From NCBI RefSeq assembly GCF_001913155.1, contig NZ_CP018760.1, positions 3,782,001 to 3,846,000 on the forward strand: a DNA stretch of 64,000 nt, in the 5' to 3' direction. The stretch comes from Maribacter hydrothermalis (GTDB lineage Bacteria > Bacteroidota > Bacteroidia > Flavobacteriales > Flavobacteriaceae). A model generated the notes under the pieces. That model did no database searches, had not been told where the DNA came from, and saw only the letters and a program-made list of their open reading frames with translations. Below, piece after piece: positions 26,747-36,773 of this stretch (position 1 is the first letter of the stretch; every line of letters begins with the position of its first letter). Both the position numbers and the translations under genes were made by a program.

Positions 26747-28216
26747 TTAGAGAATAGATTTTATATACTTAAATATTTCCACCATTGCTAAAGAATCCAA
26801 TTTGCAGTATTCTAATAAATCCTGGCGTATTAATGATTTTTCTTCTTTAGGAATGTTATTAAAAGCAATTTTGTCCCAAGTATCCATCGCCGTCGTGCCG
26901 TCTTGAACATTTAGCTGGTGATAATTTAATGAGGGGACCAGAACGGGTAATACTTTTTTAATAGATGATGACCCTTTAAATCGATAATCAATATAATCCG
27001 AGATAAATACCTTTTCCAAATCAAACATATGGGTATTAATGTAATCCAAATATTGTTTATGTTCTGGCATCCATGAAATCATTCTGCTGTTGGCACTCAT
27101 TTCATATGATGCATACCAAGAGACAAATGTTCCCTTAAGTTCTGTAAATTCTTGCATCTGCTTTAACATTTTTTGAGGATATTCCAAGGTATCCGCTAAG
27201 TACTCAGAATGCGTCAAACTACCATCATATTGCATGCTATGAATACACACTTGAAAAGGAACTTGTTCAAAAGGTCTTAACCCGTCCAATTTTGGGACAG
27301 CACTCCCATAGGCTTCGTAGTCAAAAAAGTGGAGAGGATAAGCTAAATCCTCTAAAGTCTTTTTAATAGCTGTTTTATTAACTATAGGGGTGCCTTGGAT
27401 ATAAGAATCATATTGTAATTGTTGTCCGGCGGAAAGTTCAAAGCTCGTTGGTATATCGATAAAGCCAAAATTTCCTTCATCTACGAGTTCATTTATTTTC
27501 TTTTCGGAAAGACGTTTTAACTCATAAATTGTGGGTTGGGGTAAAGCATTATTGAAGTAAGTAAAGGTTTCACAATGATTCGCCCTTGTTTTTCGTAAAC
27601 AAGAGCATTGTGTTAAGTCTGGTTTTTCATCAAGTAGTTTTAATGCGCTAAGTATTTCATTTACGATACTTAAATAAGATTTTTCTACTTTATCAGTAAT
27701 TTCGGTAATGTTCAATAAATCTTCCGAGCTAATTTCTCCATTTTTAATAAATTCTCCATTAAGATGTATCACACTACATTTAGAAATAACGAAACCATTT
27801 TCTTCAAGAACATACTTTTGAAAACAGGTATCATAAATATGGTTGTGAGAAGGTTTTTCACTAACTCTAATTGAAGATTTTACCTCATATAAATGCCAGT
27901 TGCCATCTTCTAGTTTCTGTAATACATCAATTCGTGCAAATACTCCTTTTTCCGTAACAAAAGAAGGCTGTAAAAATATCTCTCCTCCCTGTTTTATAAC
28001 ATTTTTAGTTTCTGATGGGCTTGCAAAATTATGGAGTAATATGGGGTCTTTAAAAAGTTCGTCTACATAACTTTCTACCTCATAGCCTTCGCTAATTAAT
28101 TTTTGTAAAAAAAGTGAAAACTCCGCTTCTGGATAAACTTCAGGTTTTTTCTTTTTTAACCAAAAACTTTCTGGACATTGCAAATATTGAATGAAGTCGG
28201 TTTTAGTTATTTTCAT
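26747..28216 (-). CDS. DUF2779 protein (nuclease-like)
   Basis: A 489-aa protein. The N-terminal TKTDFIQYLQCPESFWLKKK, the ARIDVLQKLEDGNWHLYEVK segment and a Cys cluster (CSCLRKTRANHC) resemble Cas4/PD-(D/E)XK-type domains. The central HFFDYEAYGSAVPKLDG and the C-terminal LLEYCKLDSLAMVEI are the DUF2779 signatures and look like the DEDD sites of RNase H-fold exonucleases. Function is not established; such genes are common in mobile and defence DNA. Same strand and close spacing as the restriction operon upstream. Confidence 0.75.
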   Translation of the reverse strand: MKITKTDFIQYLQCPESFWLKKKKPEVYPEAEFSLFLQKLISEGYEVESYVDELFKDPILLHNFASPSETKNVIKQGGEIFLQPSFVTEKGVFARIDVLQKLEDGNWHLYEVKSSIRVSEKPSHNHIYDTCFQKYVLEENGFVISKCSVIHLNGEFIKNGEISSEDLLNITEITDKVEKSYLSIVNEILSALKLLDEKPDLTQCSCLRKTRANHCETFTYFNNALPQPTIYELKRLSEKKINELVDEGNFGFIDIPTSFELSAGQQLQYDSYIQGTPIVNKTAIKKTLEDLAYPLHFFDYEAYGSAVPKLDGLRPFEQVPFQVCIHSMQYDGSLTHSEYLADTLEYPQKMLKQMQEFTELKGTFVSWYASYEMSANSRMISWMPEHKQYLDYINTHMFDLEKVFISDYIDYRFKGSSSIKKVLPVLVPSLNYHQLNVQDGTTAMDTWDKIAFNNIPKEEKSLIRQDLLEYCKLDSLAMVEIFKYIKSIL

Positions 28217-28229
28217 TTTAAATTAGGTC

Positions 28230-30371
28230 TTATTTTGATTGTACCCTATTTACAAATGATGTCAAATTAGTCGCATAACCAACCATAATTTGAGGGTATA
28301 AATCATAATTTCCCAAATCATAATGACCTCCTAGTCTAAAGAACAAACCTGACTTTCGGTTATTGGGATTGGTTAGCGCATAAAGATTTGCCATCACCTT
28401 TATATTTGGAGAATTGTTAGTGGTATTGAATTTTATGTCATTTTTATTGGTGCCTGTTGCCCCAAACCAATTTAAACCAATGGTTAAGTCTGCGCCAATA
28501 TTAGATTGGGGTCGTATTTCAAAATTAGTTTCAAGTTCTTGACCTACCGAAAAAATTTGGAAATCTCTTTTTTCAAAAAGCGTGTTAATTGTGCTGCCAT
28601 CTTCCGTTGTTAAACTTTCATTCAAGTTATATTCAACACCGGTTCGTAAAAATCGAAGCCCATATCTCAAGTGTACGAAAGTAGATGCTCCTTTCCACTC
28701 AAGGGTTGCAATTGAAGCCCTAATGCCGGCATCTATATTGTTGTTTAATAAAAGATTGAAGTTGTCCGTTTTAAATCTAAAGGGGTCATTTTCTACAAAA
28801 GATTCCGGACTGGTAGAATTAATATCAGCTAATTCTATTTTTCTATTACTGTTTGCAAAACCACTAAATAAATTTGCGGAGGCATGTATAGTTATATTAT
28901 CTAATAGAGTAAAAAATTTGTAATTCCTTAAATGTAAAGGGAAACGCATTTGAGCTTCAGCAACTATTAAACCGTTTGTATTGTTGTTATTAAGACCCAA
29001 AAAATCTGAAAAGAAAATCCCCGTGAAGTAATCCATTAGCTTCCTTTCCCTAATTTTTACTGGTTTTTCTGGAAGTAATTGTATTTCCTCACTTTTAACT
29101 GCATAATTATACTTTAAATCTGGCACATAATCGAAAACATCATTGTAGTGGTACTTGTATTTATTAGGAAAACCATTTGTTTGTGATGGGTTATTAAATT
29201 CACGAAGAGGAAGAGAGTAAAGGTTGTTTAACAGAACGTAACTTTTCCCGTCTAACCTGCCTACTATGGCTATGTTATCTGCTCTGTTATTAAAAAAGGA
29301 AATAGTTGCAGAATCAACTTTAAAGGTTTTTTCTATTTTGTTTTCATTCCCAGTTGGGTAAAGTTTAAACTCCTTTTTTAGAATTATTCTACCGCTATAG
29401 GTAGTTTCTATATTTTCAATACTATCAGCTACTGCTGCAACCATTTCCTTTTGAAATTTTTTACTTTCTTTTTTACTATTATTTTCTAAGGGCGATTTAA
29501 TAAGCGCAAAAATCTTTTCTAATGTAAGGTCATTACTATTTACCTTCGCAAATTGATTGTACTGTTCAAAAATTCTCTGGACAAATTCTGATTCACCAAT
29601 GTCTGTTTTAAGCGGACCATAAATCTTAAATGATTTTTCATCTTTTTCTGAAATGGCTTTCAAATAGAAAATGTTTTTCTTAATTAAATGGAGCCATATG
29701 ATTTTTTCTGTAGAATCATTTGAGAGTGTAAATTCTTCAGTGGCTAAATAAGTATAATCTTCTGACTTTGCTATTTTACGTTTATAAAAACTGTTGAACT
29801 CATCAGTGTATGTTTGCGTTACGATTTTTAGAATATCATCCTTTTTATTATTTAAAGAATCAATTAAGGTTTGTTTAAGTTTCAACTTAAATTCGGCATC
29901 CTTTGATACAATTTCACTGTATTTAATTTTGATACTGTCCAAAGGTTTAAATATGGAGTTCAAAGGTTTTAATGAGTATATAGTGTCGTTGTTTGCTTTG
30001 GTCAACTCAATTAAGAAGGCTTTAACTTTTATAGGTTGTTTAATATAAACAGTGTCCTTTTTTTTATTGAGTAGGGTAGTAGTACTAAACTCTATCTCAA
30101 GCGAATCATATGATCTAAGGGTTTCCTTTAAATCTTTATAATAGGCTGTAATATGCGATTGCATTTCTGGCAACGCAAATGCATCTTCATTTTTTAAATG
30201 ATAAATAGTACAGTTCCTTTCTGTTTTAGAAATCTGACATATTGTAAATTCATTTGTAGCTTTATTAAACTGATATTGAAAAGTTTTATCAATTAATTCG
30301 AAATCAGAAGTTTCTTGGCAGTATACTATTGTAGTTGTTAAAACGAAAAAAAGCAGGTAAATTTTCCTCAT
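28230..30371 (-). CDS. Exported protein with probable outer-membrane beta-barrel
   Basis: A 713-aa protein with a signal peptide (MRKIYLLFFVLTTTIVYCQ). Residues 20-420 are helical and Lys/Asn-rich with no motif I know. From about residue 430 the sequence alternates as in beta-barrel strands (MRFPLHLRNYKFFTLLDNIT, ASTFVHLRYGLRFLRTGVEY) and ends near FRLGGHYDLGNYDLYPQIMV. I recognise no family. It sits between the restriction-linked genes and the DUF2779 and patatin genes, on the same strand. Confidence 0.6.
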   Translation of the reverse strand: MRKIYLLFFVLTTTIVYCQETSDFELIDKTFQYQFNKATNEFTICQISKTERNCTIYHLKNEDAFALPEMQSHITAYYKDLKETLRSYDSLEIEFSTTTLLNKKKDTVYIKQPIKVKAFLIELTKANNDTIYSLKPLNSIFKPLDSIKIKYSEIVSKDAEFKLKLKQTLIDSLNNKKDDILKIVTQTYTDEFNSFYKRKIAKSEDYTYLATEEFTLSNDSTEKIIWLHLIKKNIFYLKAISEKDEKSFKIYGPLKTDIGESEFVQRIFEQYNQFAKVNSNDLTLEKIFALIKSPLENNSKKESKKFQKEMVAAVADSIENIETTYSGRIILKKEFKLYPTGNENKIEKTFKVDSATISFFNNRADNIAIVGRLDGKSYVLLNNLYSLPLREFNNPSQTNGFPNKYKYHYNDVFDYVPDLKYNYAVKSEEIQLLPEKPVKIRERKLMDYFTGIFFSDFLGLNNNNTNGLIVAEAQMRFPLHLRNYKFFTLLDNITIHASANLFSGFANSNRKIELADINSTSPESFVENDPFRFKTDNFNLLLNNNIDAGIRASIATLEWKGASTFVHLRYGLRFLRTGVEYNLNESLTTEDGSTINTLFEKRDFQIFSVGQELETNFEIRPQSNIGADLTIGLNWFGATGTNKNDIKFNTTNNSPNIKVMANLYALTNPNNRKSGLFFRLGGHYDLGNYDLYPQIMVGYATNLTSFVNRVQSK

Positions 30372-30459
30372 GACTTTGACGGTTTTTGGTTGATGAAAAA
30401 ACGTGAGGGGAGTACTGTTAAATTACAAAAAATAAAACATCAATAAATATTAATTTATT

Positions 30460-31722
30460 TTAGTTGTTGTTTTTCAAGAAATTACAAGATTCGTTAATGT
30501 TTTCTTTGATGCAATATTTAATTTTAGAAATTAAATCTTCTTGCAAGTTAGTGTCTATGTCTAGAGCCTCTATTTTATCAAGTGGGTATTGATATATAAA
30601 ACCAATCCCCGGACAAATATTCACGTTCACAATATTAGTCTTTAATATTTTATCTTCTAATTGGTTATCATTTCGAGGTATAATTCCATCTTGAAAAAGA
30701 GTGTCCAGATAACTGGTTAAATTTTCATGTCCTCGAACCTGTCTTAAGTGCATACCATGATTATTCCAATAAGTTAGGTATTTTTCTAAATCTACTCCCT
30801 TAGGATAAAAATAGACCAAATTAGAGGCTACAGTAGCTAAATGAAAGTTTCCATAAACAATCCATTTTTTCTCTTTGAAATCCTTAATATTTACATTTGT
30901 GGGATAATATGCTTTAGCTTGGCCTTGGGTATCTCCAAAAAGCAAACTAAGTTCTAATACTTTATTTTCAGGTTTATAAATCAACCCTATTTTTCTAATG
31001 CTCCCAAAAGACAACGTTTCAATAAAATAGCCCCAGCCCAAATGATGTCTAACTAAGGATTCATCATTAACTATTGACTTCAATAAATTTTCAGTACGTT
31101 TTAAAATCAAAGATGTATTGCCTTTGCAATGTGCGTATCTGTCAAAAGGGTTTAAATAGGAAAAATTACTCTGAATTAAGCTCAAAAAGTCATTTGCTAC
31201 TTGTCTTTCAGTATAATTAAACATGTTAGAATTGACAAACTCATTTAGCCACTTTATAATAGATGACCAAGTAATAACAACAGCTGTTTCTATTATTTTA
31301 ATATCTTCAGAAAGGTGTTTTTCTGATGGACATAATTGATCCTCCCAAACATTATTCTTTTCAGGTTTGTTTTCGATTATCATTGAGACTTTATTCCCAA
31401 CGGTAATAACACCATCATAAACAGCATTTCTTTCTACAGCTTCTATTTTTCTAGTAGGTAAAAGTGTGTCATTGGTAATTAGAATTGATAGTAGTAATTC
31501 TGTTTCAAATAGAATACTACCCACTTGCGTTTTAAATTGAATGTCCTCATTAATTTGACTGCTTAATAGGGGTAAAGTTTTATTCTCGAGTAATATACTT
31601 TCGTAAAAAAACGAAAAACATGCTGGGGAATATTTTAAAAGAACTAAAAATGATCTAGTAAGCCTATCTTCATGATGGTCTTGTTTTGAAGAATAAGGGT
31701 TAAAATAATTTAATCTTTCCAT
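30460..31722 (-). CDS. PD-(D/E)XK nuclease-like protein of the restriction operon
   Basis: A 420-aa protein. The segment RNAVYDGVITVGNKVSMIIENKPE (residues about 93-116) has the D...ENK pattern of a PD-(D/E)XK nuclease core, preceded by a conserved-looking DHHEDRLTRSFLVLL at the N-terminus, as in other DUF4420/PDDEXK_4-type proteins. I cannot name the family with certainty. It starts 2 bp after the stop of the 201-aa gene, so it belongs to the same operon. It may be an additional nuclease of the type I system. Confidence 0.55.
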   Translation of the reverse strand: MERLNYFNPYSSKQDHHEDRLTRSFLVLLKYSPACFSFFYESILLENKTLPLLSSQINEDIQFKTQVGSILFETELLLSILITNDTLLPTRKIEAVERNAVYDGVITVGNKVSMIIENKPEKNNVWEDQLCPSEKHLSEDIKIIETAVVITWSSIIKWLNEFVNSNMFNYTERQVANDFLSLIQSNFSYLNPFDRYAHCKGNTSLILKRTENLLKSIVNDESLVRHHLGWGYFIETLSFGSIRKIGLIYKPENKVLELSLLFGDTQGQAKAYYPTNVNIKDFKEKKWIVYGNFHLATVASNLVYFYPKGVDLEKYLTYWNNHGMHLRQVRGHENLTSYLDTLFQDGIIPRNDNQLEDKILKTNIVNVNICPGIGFIYQYPLDKIEALDIDTNLQEDLISKIKYCIKENINESCNFLKNNN

Positions 31723-31724
31723 TT

Positions 31725-32330
31725 TTATTTTTTGTTTGATTGTTCATACCCAATCTGCCAGAAATACATATCAACTATTTTCATGATTGGGTACTGTGGA
31801 TGCGCTGTTCGGATAAGTTTTAATTCTTGATTGTTCTCGTCTACAAACTCGAATAACTGCGTAAGACTCTTTGGTTTTAGTGTTTTGAACCCAAATTGTT
31901 CTTGTTTTACACCATCAATGAAAAAACGGTCAAAAGCAGGTAAACAACCTAATGTCCCTAAAATAATTTTACTAATAAGGGTATCTGTAGGTGTTACATT
32001 ATGAGTTTTCTGATAATAGAAAGAAAGTTCTTCAATTAAATTGGTAATATCTTCAACCTTTTTAATCGCCACTTCATTTTCAGGGTAGCAACGTAAATAA
32101 AAATAATTTTTAATGATTTTAACGGCATCTACATGCACCAAATAATCTCGTTCTAAAAGTTTACTTGAACCTCTGTACATGCCCCAACTGGCCAAATAGA
32201 AACCAAGATGAAGACTTAAAAGTTTTTCATCCTCGATTTCAGAAAAGGCTTGGAAACAATGATTCCAAGAATTGTAGCGTTGAAATTTTTGGTTGTTATT
32301 GAAGATATATTTTCTAATTGTTTCTTCCAT
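31725..32330 (-). CDS. Unknown protein of the restriction operon
   Basis: A 201-aa soluble protein, mostly helical. Visible features are LSLHLGFYLASWGMYRGSS and GCLPAFDRFFIDGVKQ. I recognise no catalytic motif. It lies 9 bp behind the HNH gene and 2 bp before the PD-(D/E)XK-like gene, so it is most likely a structural or regulatory partner in the same defence module. Confidence 0.6.
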   Translation of the reverse strand: MEETIRKYIFNNNQKFQRYNSWNHCFQAFSEIEDEKLLSLHLGFYLASWGMYRGSSKLLERDYLVHVDAVKIIKNYFYLRCYPENEVAIKKVEDITNLIEELSFYYQKTHNVTPTDTLISKIILGTLGCLPAFDRFFIDGVKQEQFGFKTLKPKSLTQLFEFVDENNQELKLIRTAHPQYPIMKIVDMYFWQIGYEQSNKK

Positions 32331-32339
32331 ATAGAAATT

Positions 32340-33440
32340 TTAAATGGTATCAAACAATCCTTTTTCTTTACATGCTTCTAGAAATTTGGATTTCAAAAAC
32401 CCTTTATTGGATAAAGGATACTTTCCCGCCTCATTTAAAATAGCCTTATAGTATATTTCTGGATTAATTGAGTCAGTTTGTTCTTTTGCATTTTCAAACT
32501 CCTCTAATACACTATTGAACCAAACTTTACCATCATTAGGGCTACATAGAGTTGCTTTATAACGTTCTTTAATTCCAAATACTCGTAACCAAGTATAAAT
32601 TTCTTCTTCAAATCCTTCATCGGCCGAAATACGTACCTCAATATCATTAGGTGTAAGTGAATTTATTCTAGATGATTTCAATTCTATTTCAAATTTTAAA
32701 TCAGGATGAATATCAGCATAGGGATAGAAAGCCAGTGATCTTGCAGCTCCTAATTTCAAAGGGTCAATATCACTTATTGGGTCAACCGATAGTTTATAGG
32801 TGCTATTACACTCATTACACATTGGTGCAAGATTCTTGAAATTTAAAACATTAAATGGATAACTGCCTTTGGGTATATAATGGTCATATGCTTCTCTATA
32901 ACTATGGTTATTTCCTTTTAAATGAACCAAAGCACAAAACGGGCATACTTGTTTTTTATTGGCATCGTTGAATTTACTATCGAAATCTGCAATCAACTCT
33001 TTATTTAAAAATCCGAATATTTCTAAATTAAAAGGAGATTTCGCTCCGTAAAGTTTTGAATAAAAGGATTTTAATTCCTTAGATAAACTTTCGTGTTCAA
33101 AAGTAATCTGATTATAGGTAATAGGTTGAAGGTCTTTATTGGTGCAAAGGCCTTCGATGTTGTTGTTATTGATATAATGATCCGATAAGTACTTTTTATA
33201 CTCTTTATCCAAATCAAGAAATTCTCTATAAATATTCTCTATTGAAGAATTAAAAAAGTGAGCCCACTTACCTTCTGTATTTCCTAGGTCTAAATATATT
33301 TGTTGCAATTGTTTATGACCTTTAAGTTTGTCAGCATCAAATTCGCCATCCGCTTTTAACCATACTTCAAAAAATAAGAAATCTAAGTACTCCTGTAGTT
33401 TTTCAATATGATGCGGTATGTAAGTGAAAGTAAAATGCAT
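32340..33440 (-). CDS. HNH nuclease-like protein linked to AAA ATPase
   Basis: A 366-aa protein. The central CPFCALVHLKG (residues about 169-179), DHYIPKGSYPFN and NLAPMCNECNSTYK supply the two CxxC pairs, the catalytic DH and the final Asn of an HNH zinc nuclease. It starts 2 bp behind an SMC-like ATPase gene. ATPase plus HNH nuclease is the layout of Septu (PtuAB)-like systems, here placed inside a type I restriction operon. DNA cleavage controlled by the ATPase is a fair inference. Confidence 0.7.
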   Translation of the reverse strand: MHFTFTYIPHHIEKLQEYLDFLFFEVWLKADGEFDADKLKGHKQLQQIYLDLGNTEGKWAHFFNSSIENIYREFLDLDKEYKKYLSDHYINNNNIEGLCTNKDLQPITYNQITFEHESLSKELKSFYSKLYGAKSPFNLEIFGFLNKELIADFDSKFNDANKKQVCPFCALVHLKGNNHSYREAYDHYIPKGSYPFNVLNFKNLAPMCNECNSTYKLSVDPISDIDPLKLGAARSLAFYPYADIHPDLKFEIELKSSRINSLTPNDIEVRISADEGFEEEIYTWLRVFGIKERYKATLCSPNDGKVWFNSVLEEFENAKEQTDSINPEIYYKAILNEAGKYPLSNKGFLKSKFLEACKEKGLFDTI

Positions 33441-33442
33441 AA

Positions 33443-35269
33443 TTAGGCAAGAATTGGTCTGGTGTCATCCATAGATTCAGTTATTTCATGAATTAATAGA
33501 GTGCGCTCTACAGATTCACCCAATTCTTCCTTTATTCTTTTAATAAGTTCTTCTCTTTCCTCATCATTTCTCATATTAGAACTTTTTTCTCTAAATTCAG
33601 TAACTTTCTTTTGAGCAAATTCTCCAATAGTATTTGCCATTTTGAATAGCCTGATTCCTATTTTATTTACGGATGTGCCAAAAGTTTGAAATTCTGGTCT
33701 TAGTACTTCTTTTACTTTACGAGTTTGTACATCTTTGTCAAAAAGCAGAACATATTGCATCTCACTATCTGAAATTAAAAATGGAGAATGTGTAGTAATC
33801 AACATTTCTCTCATTGTTTTTGAGCTTTCTTGTTCTTCTTTATTAAAGCTACTTCTTATACTTGATATATATTTTGCCTTCCAGTCAGGATTAAAATGGG
33901 TTTCTGGTTCATCTAATAGAAACAAACTTCTTGTGTCTTTAAAAAGTAAACAGAGTCCTAGTGTGTGTAAAAATTGGTGTTCACCATCGGAAAGATTTTT
34001 TGTGTAGATGGGTTTTTCCACCCCCTCTTTTTTTATGTAAAAATCTTTAAACCGTAACACCCTATCATTTTCTTTCGGTAAGCGTTGCATGGCATTTTCC
34101 AAAAAGATGTTTTGTGATCCTAAAATAGAATGTTTCTCTTGAATGCTAAACTCATAATTATTAAATATTAGCAATAGTTGAAATAGTTCAAACAGTGCTA
34201 ACGGGTCATCATCAAAATGAAGTTGAAAAGCTTCTTTTGTAGCATCATTTACTAAATAGTCGAGATACAGGTATTTTGTTTCCTTTGCTTCAAACGTTAT
34301 ATCGCTATCGTAGATTTCCTCTTCTAAAATAATTTTTTCACTATAAGAAGTTGCGCAACGTTTTAATTTTTCTAAGTACGATTGGGTATAGCTATCCCTT
34401 AGGCTACTTATACCTTTTAGACTATTAAAAATATTGGTTTTTATAGTGTGATTTCCATTGTTGGGAATACCATTTTCATATTCAATTCCGCTATGTATTT
34501 CAGCTTCTGTGCTAGTTTTTATGACTATTCTAAAAGATTCTATATCTAGAAGTCTTACATATGTTTTAAATGGTCCCAGCACTCCATTTTCATCATTAAG
34601 GTTATTCATTAATAAATTTGACAATAGTATAGCTTGACTAAAAGAATTATCTAGAAATACTAAAGATGATTCTGGCTTTGGTACTATGTACTCCCCCGTT
34701 TTTAAATTCTCTAAATATGCGTCGTACTGCAAAAAACGGCTTTTGAAAAATGGCAAACTTAATGTTTGGTTAAGACCAGATGCGTAGCCTACAACAAATT
34801 CAGGAAGAAGTGCTTTAGATTCAAATCTGGAGAGTTCTTTGGTTTTTCGAAACTCTTCTTCGTTGACCCAATTGATTTTCGGGCGATCGTTCGCCTTCTT
34901 AACAATATGAATTTCTGCTTTTTGCAGTTGATTCAACCCTGGGAAAATGTCTGATTCTAAAAAAGTGAAATATTCTAGTTCGTATGCTTCAATTAAACTT
35001 GTTTCTGGATTGAAACCTTTTGGATTTTCTTCTGAAACATCAAAGTAATCAGGTCTCCTATCAAGGAACATACAATTTAAGTGATAGAAGGTTTCCGCTA
35101 GCACCTCTAAAATATTCGATTTTCCACTGCCATTTAGACCTGCCAAAATATAAGGATTAAAGTCAGTTGCATCCTCAAAATGGAAATCTCTTAGAAAATG
35201 AATTTCAAATCCTTCAGGAAGAGAACGAAAACCATCTGAGCTATTTAATTTAAACCTAATTAATTTCAT
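33443..35269 (-). CDS. Restriction-associated AAA ATPase (SMC/RecF-like)
   Basis: A 608-aa ATPase. Walker A is GLNGSGKSN (about residue 44). The ABC signature is NLSDGEHQFLHTLG, Walker B is SLFLLDEPETHFNP and the switch His is in LITTHSPFLIS. A long helical insertion separates the two halves. It overlaps the end of hsdS by 14 bp and is followed by an HNH gene, so it is translated with the restriction genes. It probably senses DNA or phage structures and drives the nuclease partner. Confidence 0.8.
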   Translation of the reverse strand: MKLIRFKLNSSDGFRSLPEGFEIHFLRDFHFEDATDFNPYILAGLNGSGKSNILEVLAETFYHLNCMFLDRRPDYFDVSEENPKGFNPETSLIEAYELEYFTFLESDIFPGLNQLQKAEIHIVKKANDRPKINWVNEEEFRKTKELSRFESKALLPEFVVGYASGLNQTLSLPFFKSRFLQYDAYLENLKTGEYIVPKPESSLVFLDNSFSQAILLSNLLMNNLNDENGVLGPFKTYVRLLDIESFRIVIKTSTEAEIHSGIEYENGIPNNGNHTIKTNIFNSLKGISSLRDSYTQSYLEKLKRCATSYSEKIILEEEIYDSDITFEAKETKYLYLDYLVNDATKEAFQLHFDDDPLALFELFQLLLIFNNYEFSIQEKHSILGSQNIFLENAMQRLPKENDRVLRFKDFYIKKEGVEKPIYTKNLSDGEHQFLHTLGLCLLFKDTRSLFLLDEPETHFNPDWKAKYISSIRSSFNKEEQESSKTMREMLITTHSPFLISDSEMQYVLLFDKDVQTRKVKEVLRPEFQTFGTSVNKIGIRLFKMANTIGEFAQKKVTEFREKSSNMRNDEEREELIKRIKEELGESVERTLLIHEITESMDDTRPILA

Positions 35270-36773
35270 CTTTCAGTTTAAATTTTATACGTCCTTCATC
35301 AATATCAAAATACTGTTCAATTTGACTATTTTCTTTTTTTAGAATATTAAAGAAGTTTGCTTTCCAAGTATCATATTCATCCTGATAATCTTGAATCTTA
35401 AAATCTTGAAATAGCAAATCTTTAATATCATCAAAAACAAAGTTTTCCTCACCAAAGTTGCTTTTTATAAGATTTTCAAGGTAAGTGTCTATTTTATCTA
35501 AGTCAAAAAGAGTCTTGGAAAATGTCTTTGAATTCTTAGATTCTTTTTCAACATCCAAATTTTCTTTTATTGCAGGTTTTGCAACATCCCTCAAAAACTC
35601 CTCCCTCAAAACCACTTTACTTAAGTCTAATTGTCCTTTAAAAGCATCTTGGCTTAATCGACCATAAAGGTTTTCTAATTCTGTAAGATGTCTTTGATAG
35701 AGTTTCTTGGTTTCTTCTACATTTTCAGAAATTTTGGCAAATATTGTTTGTTTTTCAAAATCAGGTTTAAAGAGTTTGATCTTTTCAAATTCTCCTTTAG
35801 TAATTATTTTCTTCATCCCCTTTGTTGCATGACTTTTAATGTAATCTTCAAAAATCACAAACATCCAATATAAAAATTCTGGATGGACATCATCAAATGG
35901 AATAATGGCATTGATTTGTTGATTAAAGGAAACTTTTCGGTCTGTTAATGCGCAATTTCCAATTGATTTTTCACTACCGGCTATGCATGCAACCAATAGG
36001 GTGTTGGAGCTAACAATCCTTCCAAGTTTTGAACCAGTCTCAGATAGGAATTCTTTGGCTTTAGTTAAGTTCTTTTCACCTCTTACGATATTGTCGGTTT
36101 TAATCCATTCAATGAATTCTAGGGAATAATTATTGAGATTCTTTCTGGGAGGGGTGTTTCCTGTAACAACTGAACCAATAGTTTTTTTTATAGAATCTTT
36201 TTTCCATCCTTTTGTATTCTTCATTGGATTCCCAAACATCTCCAAAAAAGTACTTCTCAATAACTCATCTAAAAGCGCAATACTTTTTTTACGATTGGTA
36301 ATAAGATTTTCACAATCGGTAAGGACTTGGGCAATGCGTTTTTGGTCTATTGAATCTTTGGGAACATTAATTCTTATTTTCTCAATGTCTCCTTTTGATA
36401 TTGATTTGAAGGTGGAGCCAGTAGCGTATCTAGAAACTAACTCTTGGTTGTTTTTTAAAAAGTAATAGATGTATCTGAAATCATTTAGACCTTTTGCTCG
36501 TATTGCCCCTAGGCCTCTTCCAATGCATGCTTTTTCATTGGCTAAATTAACAGGACCTACAGGTGCCCTAACAGACATTAATATATCATTGACTTCAGCA
36601 GTTTTTGTTGGATTAGTACACCACTTTCTAGGAATTGGATTTAAATCACCAAAATCCGTTTTTCCTTGATAAAATGGTAACCCTTCTTCTATTTCGTTAT
36701 AGCTATCGGAAGGAGGAGATTGACCAGCAATTACTTCTGCTATTTGCCCTATATTTTTTGATTGCATTTTCAT
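35256..36773 (-). CDS. hsdS: Type I restriction-modification specificity subunit
   Basis: A 505-aa HsdS. Two target-recognition halves are visible: residues 1-180 (IAEVIAGQSPPSDSYN, GRGLGAIRAKG) and about 190-375 (IGSVVTGNTPPRKN, LLVACIAGSEKSIGN). They are separated by the spacer helix LLDELLRSTFLEMFGNPMKN. The two halves differ, so the recognised DNA site should be bipartite. A C-terminal extension of about 110 residues (KTFSKTLFDLDKIDTYLENL) is longer than usual. The start overlaps the hsdM stop by one base. Confidence 0.9.
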   Translation of the reverse strand: MKMQSKNIGQIAEVIAGQSPPSDSYNEIEEGLPFYQGKTDFGDLNPIPRKWCTNPTKTAEVNDILMSVRAPVGPVNLANEKACIGRGLGAIRAKGLNDFRYIYYFLKNNQELVSRYATGSTFKSISKGDIEKIRINVPKDSIDQKRIAQVLTDCENLITNRKKSIALLDELLRSTFLEMFGNPMKNTKGWKKDSIKKTIGSVVTGNTPPRKNLNNYSLEFIEWIKTDNIVRGEKNLTKAKEFLSETGSKLGRIVSSNTLLVACIAGSEKSIGNCALTDRKVSFNQQINAIIPFDDVHPEFLYWMFVIFEDYIKSHATKGMKKIITKGEFEKIKLFKPDFEKQTIFAKISENVEETKKLYQRHLTELENLYGRLSQDAFKGQLDLSKVVLREEFLRDVAKPAIKENLDVEKESKNSKTFSKTLFDLDKIDTYLENLIKSNFGEENFVFDDIKDLLFQDFKIQDYQDEYDTWKANFFNILKKENSQIEQYFDIDEGRIKFKLKDEIN